DNA of 8,767 bases from Pseudomonadota bacterium. GTDB taxonomy: Bacteria; Pseudomonadota; Alphaproteobacteria; Caulobacterales; Caulobacteraceae. Below are positions 1 to 6,279 of the stretch, piece after piece. The translations under genes and the position numbers were made by a program. The notes beneath the pieces were generated by a model that was given only the letters and a program-made list of their open reading frames with translations, was not told the origin of the DNA and did not search any database. The stretch lies in NCBI GenBank assembly GCA_023409795.1, contig JAEYQX010000180.1:1-8767 (forward strand), written 5' to 3'. The stretch's first letter is position 1. Every line of letters begins with the position of its first letter.

Positions 1-15
1 GACCGGAGGTGCCCC

Positions 16-426
16 ATGAAGCCCGCTTTCACCACCCTTGCCGCCAGCCTGGCCCTGATCCTGTCCGCCTGTTCCCAGCCGGACAGGCCCGCCAGCCCCG
101 AGCCCGCGCCACCCCCTGCGCCAGCGCCGACTCCCGTGCCTGAGCCTGTGCCCGAGCCCGTACCTGTGCCTGAAGACCCGGCGCAGACCCCGGCCAATCC
201 CAGCCTGACGCCGGACGCCATGCCTATCGAGCAGCCGATCACCTGTCGCGAGGAACGCGGCGACGCCCTGGCGCAAAGGCTGGTGGACCGCTGCATCGCC
301 GTCAGCCCGGCGACCCATCCGCCGTGCAATGTCCGCAATCCCTGCGTCCTCATCGAGAACGAGATCGAGCGCGCCTGTGGCCAGTATGGACCGGGCGAGG
401 CACGCCCGGCCGAATGCACCGCCTGA
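16..426 (+). CDS. Small proline-rich, cysteine-rich lipoprotein of unknown function
   Basis: A 136-residue secreted lipoprotein whose family I do not recognise. The N-terminus is a type II signal peptide: Lys2, a hydrophobic stretch at residues 8-16, then the lipobox LSAC with the lipidated cysteine at Cys19. Residues 21-66 form a spacer rich in Pro, Ala, Glu and Val, with repeated PEPV units (about 38-54), probably an extended tether from the membrane. The C-terminal part (about 70-136) holds six cysteines (77, 93, 104, 110, 121, 134), enough for three disulfides in a small periplasmic domain. The start is supported by GGAGG at 5-9, six bases before the ATG. It is the only plus-strand gene here and runs tail-to-tail with pnp, so it is not part of the translation cluster. 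Secretion and lipidation are inferred from motifs; the function is unknown. Confidence 0.82.
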   Translation: MKPAFTTLAASLALILSACSQPDRPASPEPAPPPAPAPTPVPEPVPEPVPVPEDPAQTPANPSLTPDAMPIEQPITCREERGDALAQRLVDRCIAVSPATHPPCNVRNPCVLIENEIERACGQYGPGEARPAECTA

Positions 427-453
427 TCCCGCCCGCCCTCTGAACCGGGCAGG

Positions 454-482
454 AAAAAACCCCGCTGTTGCCAGCGGGGTTT
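454..482 (-). terminator. Intrinsic terminator of pnp, possibly bidirectional
   Basis: Seven-base-pair perfect stem CCCCGCT (460-466) and AGCGGGG (473-479) with a six-base loop. Read on the minus strand, the stem is followed by six T residues (complement of A454-459), the classic intrinsic terminator layout, 24 bases after the pnp stop. The three T residues at 480-482 pair with A457-459 and give a weaker plus-strand U-tract, so the same hairpin may also stop the lipoprotein transcript that ends at 426. Confidence 0.88.
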
Positions 483-505
483 GATCATTTCGGGACTGAA
501 GCCGA

Positions 506-2728
<2,223 letters not shown>

Positions 2729-3027
2729 ATTTCTTCTTTCAGAACCCGGCGGGCGTATTCCCGGCGGGGGCGGAGCGGCAGGCGTTTACGTCCCACGGTT
2801 CCCGATGAACCCGGTGGCGCGTCGCGGCCGGGCGGGTGGTAGTGAGGACCGCCTTCATGGCCCTCGCGTCTGCGCCGTTGAAACCTGCGGCGCGCAGGAA
2901 GCTCATTAGTTTCACACCATCCATGATCCGGGCACAACCCGCCCGGTGAACTGATGTTCCAGTTGCGGAACGAGGCGCGGACGTGACCATCCGCGCCTCG
3001 AAAAACTTTCCGCTGCCGGATTGCGCC
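2729..3027 (-). promoter_or_regulatory. Structured rpsO-pnp spacer / pnp leader
   Basis: The 299 bases between rpsO and pnp hold no recognised gene but several inverted repeats. These include a long helix just after rpsO (2965-3013, listed separately), AACTG/CAGTT (2949-2964), CCGGGC/GCCCGG (2928-2946), CCTGCG/CGCAGG with a three-base loop (2884-2898), and a nine-pair stem with a two-base bulge (2793-2817: CCAC and GGTTC, loop CCGAT, GAACC, bulge CG, GTGG). Near the pnp ribosome site CCCGGCGGG occurs twice (2745-2753, 2760-2768). In E. coli the pnp leader is cut by RNase III and PNPase then represses its own synthesis. That the same happens here is an inference from position and structure. 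I see no convincing promoter. Confidence 0.5.
2965..3013 (-). promoter_or_regulatory. Long bulged hairpin after rpsO, candidate RNA processing or 3'-end protection site
   Basis: An 11-pair perfect stem (CGAGGCGCGGA at 2971-2981 with its complement at 2990-3000, eight-base loop) is extended by six more pairs (GCGGAA at 2965-2970 with TTCCGC at 3008-3013). A seven-base bulge (3001-3007) interrupts one side only. The structure starts 14 bases after the rpsO stop. On the minus strand the T-rich stretch lies before the hairpin and only two T residues follow, so it is not a normal intrinsic terminator. A double-strand-specific RNase site or a barrier protecting the rpsO 3' end fits better; this is an inference. 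Confidence 0.55.
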
Positions 3028-3297
3028 TTAGCGACGCAGGCCCAGCTTGGCGATCAGCGCCTGATAGCGGGCGCTATCGGTGCTGTTCAGGTGGTCAAGA
3101 AGACGACGACGCTGCGAGACCATCTTCAGAAGGCCGCGACGCGAGTGGTTGTCTTTCTTGTGGGTCTTGAAGTGCTCGGTCAGGTTGGCAATGCGCTCCG
3201 ACAGGATCGCAACCTGCACTTCGGCCGAGCCGGTGTCGCCAGCCGAACGGGCGTTGTCGGCGATCACTTCAGCCTTACGGGTAGCCGTAATCGACAT
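3028..3297 (-). CDS. rpsO: 30S ribosomal protein S15
   Basis: Primary-binding ribosomal protein that attaches to the three-way junction of helices 20, 21 and 22 in the central domain of 16S rRNA and nucleates platform assembly. Its 89 residues match the usual length. The conserved rRNA-contact pattern is complete: DTGS (21-24), Gln28, His42, Asp49 and HSRRGLL (51-57), followed by the basic stretch QRRRLLDHL (62-70) and the C-terminal helix ending LGLRR. The start has a strong ribosome site, AGGGAG (3305-3310), seven bases before the ATG. It lies between truB and pnp, the standard order. S15 often represses its own mRNA by binding a leader structure, and a suitable hairpin lies immediately upstream. 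Confidence 0.98.
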   Translation of the reverse strand: MSITATRKAEVIADNARSAGDTGSAEVQVAILSERIANLTEHFKTHKKDNHSRRGLLKMVSQRRRLLDHLNSTDSARYQALIAKLGLRR

Positions 3298-3304
3298 CGT
3301 ATAT

Positions 3305-3345
3305 CTCCCTTGATGGCCTATCGCGCTTTCGCGCTGGATGAGGCC
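3305..3345 (-). promoter_or_regulatory. rpsO leader hairpin and ribosome-binding site, candidate S15 autoregulatory element
   Basis: On the minus strand an outer helix GGCCT/AGGCC (3341-3345 with 3315-3319) encloses an asymmetric internal loop (six and three bases) and an inner helix GCGC/GCGC capped by a GAAA tetraloop (3323-3334). The fold ends four bases before the ribosome site AGGGAG (3305-3310). A third GGCC, at 3373-3376 just after truB, could pair alternatively with either strand of the outer helix. Autoregulatory S15 leaders are known in several phyla, with differing architectures. That this one binds S15 is inferred from position and shape only. Confidence 0.45.
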
Positions 3346-3354
3346 GGGTTGTAG

Positions 3355-3385
3355 CTCCTGGACCGTTTCACGGGCCGTTCAGGAG
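3355..3385 (-). other. Inverted repeat across the truB stop codon
   Basis: CTCCTG/CAGGAG (3380-3385 with 3355-3360) forms a six-pair outer stem that contains the truB TGA stop (3379-3381). Inside it a small hairpin CCGT/ACGG with a three-base loop (3363-3373) can form. There is no U-tract, so it is unlikely to terminate transcription. It may be part of the rpsO leader fold or chance. Confidence 0.3.
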
Positions 3386-4311
3386 AGATTGAAAACACGG
3401 TCGGGTTCTAGCCGGCCGGCCTTCAGGCTGCAGAGCGCCACCAGGGTCTGGCCCAGATAGGCGGAAACCGTGCGCGAACCGGCGGGAAGCTGGCTCTTCA
3501 GGGTTTCAACCTGCCGGGGAAGCAGAACGATGGGACGTCCTTGCCTGAGAGAGAAGGCATCCTGATCCGTCAAGGCCAGTTCCGGGATGTCGTCCAGAGC
3601 GGTCGAGACGGGCAGCAGGCCCTCCGAGGCGTCGCCCTTATGGGCCAGATCGATCAGAAAATCCAGTGTAACGGCATTCTCGGTCGAAAACGGCCCCACC
3701 GCCTCGCGGCGCAGAGCCGAAACGTGCCCCTCGGCCCCCAGGCGCGCCGCCAGGTCGCGGGCCAGGGAGCGGACATAGACGCCCTTGCCCGTGCGCATGG
3801 TGATCTCGACGTGGTCGGCGTCCGGCGCATCCGTCACCGCCGCCTCATGGATCGTCACCTTGCGGGCTTCCAGCTCGAAGTCGGTGCCGTCCCTGGCCAG
3901 GTCATAGGCGCGCTCGCCATTGACGCGGATGGCCGAGAACTGCGGCGGCACCTGCTCGATGTCGCCGACAAACCCGGGCAGGGCTGCCTTGACCTGGTCC
4001 ACGCTCGGGCGCACGTCCGAGCGGCCGATGATCTCGCCCTCGCGGTCGATGCTGTCGGTCGAGATGCCCCAGTGGATGCTGAAGCGATAGACCTTCTGCG
4101 CCTCCATCATGAAGGGCACGGTCTTGGTCGCCTCGCCCAGGGCAATGGGCAGGATGCCGCTGGCCAGCGGGTCCAGGGTCCCGGCGTGACCGGCCTTCTG
4201 GGCGTTGAACAGGCGGCGCACCTTCGTCCCCGCCTCGGTCGAGCCCATCTCATAGGGCTTGTCCAGGCAGACCCAGCCGTTGACGATCTCGCCCTTCTTC
4301 CTGCGCGCCAT
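3379..4311 (-). CDS. truB: tRNA pseudouridine(55) synthase TruB
   Basis: Isomerises uridine 55 in the tRNA T-loop to pseudouridine and is known in E. coli also to act as a tRNA-folding chaperone. The 310 residues show the family landmarks in order: NGWVCLDKP (11-19), GHAGTLDPLASG (41-52) with the catalytic aspartate Asp47, the substrate-site stretch QVPPQFSAIRVNGERAY (120-136), GKGVYVRSLARDL (175-187) and LRREAVGPF (200-208). The C-terminal part (about 240-308) fits a PUA-like RNA-binding extension. The ATG lies two bases after the rbfA stop (TAG, AG, ATG) with no separate strong ribosome site, so translation is probably coupled to rbfA. The stop is followed by the rpsO leader. Confidence 0.97.
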   Translation of the reverse strand: MARRKKGEIVNGWVCLDKPYEMGSTEAGTKVRRLFNAQKAGHAGTLDPLASGILPIALGEATKTVPFMMEAQKVYRFSIHWGISTDSIDREGEIIGRSDVRPSVDQVKAALPGFVGDIEQVPPQFSAIRVNGERAYDLARDGTDFELEARKVTIHEAAVTDAPDADHVEITMRTGKGVYVRSLARDLAARLGAEGHVSALRREAVGPFSTENAVTLDFLIDLAHKGDASEGLLPVSTALDDIPELALTDQDAFSLRQGRPIVLLPRQVETLKSQLPAGSRTVSAYLGQTLVALCSLKAGRLEPDRVFNLS

Positions 4312-4313
4312 CT

Positions 4314-4793
4314 CTAGTCTGCTTCCGAGGAGCCTGCCGCGCCTTGCGCTACATCGTCGTCCTGCTTTTCGAGGTCGGCGCGGACACGGGGGTCGTTGAA
4401 CAGGCTGTCGATGTGGCTGGCCGCATCAAAGCTGTCGTCGTGGCGGAAGCGCAGGTCGGGCGTGAACTTCATGTCCAGGTGGCGGCCCAGCTGGCCGCGC
4501 AGGAAGCGGGCGTGGGCGTTCAGGGCCTTGATGATCGCGCTTTCCTGGCCGGCCGTCTCGGCGGCGCTGACGCCCGCGCCCAGGGGCTCGACGAAGCAGG
4601 TGGCGTGCTTCAGGTCCGGCGACATCCGCACCTCGGTCACGGTGACCGAGACGCCCAGCAGGGCCTCGTCGTGGATTTCATTCTCGCGCAGCACGTCGAC
4701 CAGGGCGTGGCGGATCAGCTCGCCCGCGCGCAGCTGGCGCTGGGACGGGCCCTGGGGTCCGGTGGCGTTGCGGGTGTGTTGCTTGCGGCCCAT
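4314..4793 (-). CDS. rbfA: 30S ribosome-binding factor RbfA
   Basis: Assembly factor that binds immature 30S subunits near the 5' end of 16S rRNA and assists its maturation, notably in the cold. The family core, a small KH-like fold, is clear from SQRQLRAGELIRHALVDVL through LLGVSVTVTEVRMSPDLKHA to RFLRGQLGRHLDMKFTPDLR and HDDSFD. The acidic C-terminal tail, about 25 residues, is family-variable. I chose the ATG at 4791-4793 (159 residues), because AGGAG (4801-4805) sits seven bases upstream of it. An in-frame ATG at 4806-4808 would add MRRLA, but it lies directly against that ribosome site, which would then be inside the coding region. The gene is the first of the rbfA-truB pair and is cut off from infB by a terminator and two unrelated genes. 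Confidence 0.95.
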   Translation of the reverse strand: MGRKQHTRNATGPQGPSQRQLRAGELIRHALVDVLRENEIHDEALLGVSVTVTEVRMSPDLKHATCFVEPLGAGVSAAETAGQESAIIKALNAHARFLRGQLGRHLDMKFTPDLRFRHDDSFDAASHIDSLFNDPRVRADLEKQDDDVAQGAAGSSEAD

Positions 4794-4856
4794 GGCCAAT
4801 CTCCTCATCTCGCCCGCCGGGGATCGGACACCGGCTGAAAAAGCGAAGCGGGGGGT

Positions 4857-5609
4857 CTAGTCGGGCTGGCGGCCCAAGTCCAGCGCTGCGGCACGGGCCT
4901 TCGCCCTTCGCACCGTGCGCAGGACCTCGCCCGAGGTCATCGGGCGCCAGGGCCAGACGGTGATCCCGGCGGCCGACAGGGCCTCGATCGTCCAGTGATT
5001 GCACAGGTGGCCGATCCAGAAGGCCTCGCGGCTGGCAAAGAACCAGGCCCCATCGCTGGCCCGCACCTGGACCAGGACCGGCGCGCCGCCCGCATCGGTC
5101 GCCAGGCTGCGGTCCACCCGGGCCACCAGCCCCTGCAGCCCCGCACGCGACAGCCAGAGCCCCTGCACCGGAGCCTGCGCCGATGCTGTGGGCAGGCCCC
5201 CGGCATAGAGGCGCACGACCGAAGGATTGTCGCGCGCCACAAGGGCCCGCAGCCCGTCGGTCCAGCGCCCGGACACCGGGCCTTCCTCGACGAAGAAGCG
5301 GGCGTCGCCCCAGCCGATATAGACCCGCTCGCCAGGGGGCAGGCGGCGCACCGCCGCAGCCAGCGGCCCCCTGCCCGCCTCCACCGCATCGCGCGGCAGG
5401 ACCAGGTCGGTATGGAAGCCATTGTCGAGGATATGGATCTGGATCCCCTCACCGGGCGGTGGCGGATAAAGGGCCGGGTCGCCGTCGCGGCGATAAAGGC
5501 CGGTCACGGCCGCCGCCAGGACCACCAGCGCCAGCGCCAGCCCTGCCAGGGTCCACCTGGTCCGGCGGCGACGGGACGAAGGCGCGGGCCTGCGGCCGGA
5601 CAGGTCCAC
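4857..5609 (-). CDS. DUF2459 (TIGR02117) family protein, membrane-anchored
   Basis: I recognise the DUF2459 pattern, a family without a proven function. With the chosen start it has 250 residues: an arginine-rich N-terminus (RRRRTRW), one membrane segment or uncleaved signal (about 20-39, ending AAAVTGLY), then a domain probably outside the cytoplasm. Signature motifs are DNGFHTDLVLP (62-72, His66), GWGDARFF (99-106) and GHLCNHWTIEALSAAG (200-215, Cys203). A histidine before a cysteine that heads a helix recalls circularly permuted papain-like (NlpC/P60-type) enzymes, but this is inference. The start is uncertain. The GTG at 5607-5609 lies two bases after the upstream stop, with only AGGGG abutting it, so coupling is likely. 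A farther GTG (5673-5675) would overlap the upstream gene by 64 bases and put 22 extra residues before the membrane segment. A 63-base gap separates it from rbfA. Confidence 0.82.
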   Translation of the reverse strand: MDLSGRRPAPSSRRRRTRWTLAGLALALVVLAAAVTGLYRRDGDPALYPPPPGEGIQIHILDNGFHTDLVLPRDAVEAGRGPLAAAVRRLPPGERVYIGWGDARFFVEEGPVSGRWTDGLRALVARDNPSVVRLYAGGLPTASAQAPVQGLWLSRAGLQGLVARVDRSLATDAGGAPVLVQVRASDGAWFFASREAFWIGHLCNHWTIEALSAAGITVWPWRPMTSGEVLRTVRRAKARAAALDLGRQPD

Positions 5610-5611
5610 CC

Positions 5612-6157
5612 CTAGTTGGGCCCGGTTGGCAGGGCCCCGTCGCCCAGCGGGGTCGCCCCGGCCGGCAGGGCCCACTCCCCGCGATAGTCATAGTTCAGCT
5701 GGACGCAGTGGCGGTACTTGCCGTCCGGCCACAGCCCGACCGCATGCAGGGTCAGCGGCCGCGCCACCCGCACCCGGCCCGCGACCACCCAGGCCGCCTC
5801 GGCCCCCGGACACAGGGCCCGGGTCAGGCCCCGGCCATCCTGCTCCATGACGATCTGGTAGATGCCGCCTTCACGGGCTCCGTCCGGCAGGACCGACCGG
5901 ACCGCCTGGGGGCCACCGCGCTCGAACCGGGCCGACCCGCGCGAGGTCGTCGAATAGAGGTTGCGCACCGCCACGGCCCCGAACAGGCCGCGCTCGACCT
6001 CCAGCGTCACCCCTCGCGTCAGGGCCTGGGTCGTGCGGTCGCGGGCGTCGTAGGCGATGAAGCGCGTCGAGCGCGCCTGGGCCGAGCCGGCCGCCACGGT
6101 GAACACCGCGACCAGGGCCAGGCTGAGCAGGCTGGAGATCACAATATCGCGGCGCAT
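5612..6157 (-). CDS. Secreted protein of unknown function
   Basis: I do not recognise the family. The 181 residues begin with a clear Sec signal peptide: MRRD, a hydrophobic core at about 6-22, and a likely cleavage after AQA at about 28. The mature part, roughly 150 residues, appears rich in beta strands and arginine and has two cysteines (116 and 151) that could form one disulfide. The C-terminal third contains HAVGLWPDGKYRHC and NYDYRGEW. The ATG is preceded by AGAGGA (6164-6169) with a six-base spacer. It is the first gene of a two-gene unit with the DUF2459 protein and starts 54 bases beyond the end of the infB terminator's U-tract, so it needs its own promoter or read-through; I could not identify a promoter. 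Both products carry export signals, so a shared envelope role is plausible but unproven. Confidence 0.8.
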   Translation of the reverse strand: MRRDIVISSLLSLALVAVFTVAAGSAQARSTRFIAYDARDRTTQALTRGVTLEVERGLFGAVAVRNLYSTTSRGSARFERGGPQAVRSVLPDGAREGGIYQIVMEQDGRGLTRALCPGAEAAWVVAGRVRVARPLTLHAVGLWPDGKYRHCVQLNYDYRGEWALPAGATPLGDGALPTGPN

Positions 6158-6211
6158 CCGGTTTCCTCTGCCCTCTGGTCGGCCCCTAAGGCCAACCTAG
6201 CCAGCGACAGG

Positions 6212-6250
6212 CCAAAGAAAAAGGGCGCAGTCCCTTTCGAGACCGCGCCC
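6212..6250 (-). terminator. Intrinsic terminator of infB
   Basis: On the minus strand a 12-pair stem (6239-6250 with 6223-6234, including two G-U wobbles) is capped by a GAAA tetraloop (6235-6238) and followed by TTTTTCTTT (complement of 6214-6222). It starts 29 bases after the infB stop. The layout is that of a strong Rho-independent terminator, so most infB transcripts should end here and not continue into rbfA. Confidence 0.9.
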
Positions 6251-6279
6251 CCTGTTTCCTGATCCGAAGATCACGCGCC

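Noticed and set aside
2933..2938. TTGTGC on the minus strand as a pnp promoter -35 element
   Set aside because: No convincing -10 element follows at a suitable distance, and the hexamer lies within an inverted repeat.
2948..2959. GAAC-N4-GTTC palindrome resembling the LexA box of Gram-positive bacteria
   Set aside because: Alphaproteobacterial LexA recognises a direct repeat of the GTTC-N7-GTTC type, and the site is not at an SOS gene. Chance is the simpler reading.
6158..6211. Promoter for the envelope gene pair in the short gap after the infB terminator
   Set aside because: TTGGCC-like hexamers occur, but none has a matching -10 element at normal spacing, so no promoter was annotated.
5183..6262. 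Plus-strand open frame of 359 codons opposite the two envelope genes
   Set aside because: Its translation is low-complexity Arg/Pro/Gly-rich sequence without a family motif, while the minus-strand frames have ribosome sites, signal peptides and, for one of them, a recognised domain.
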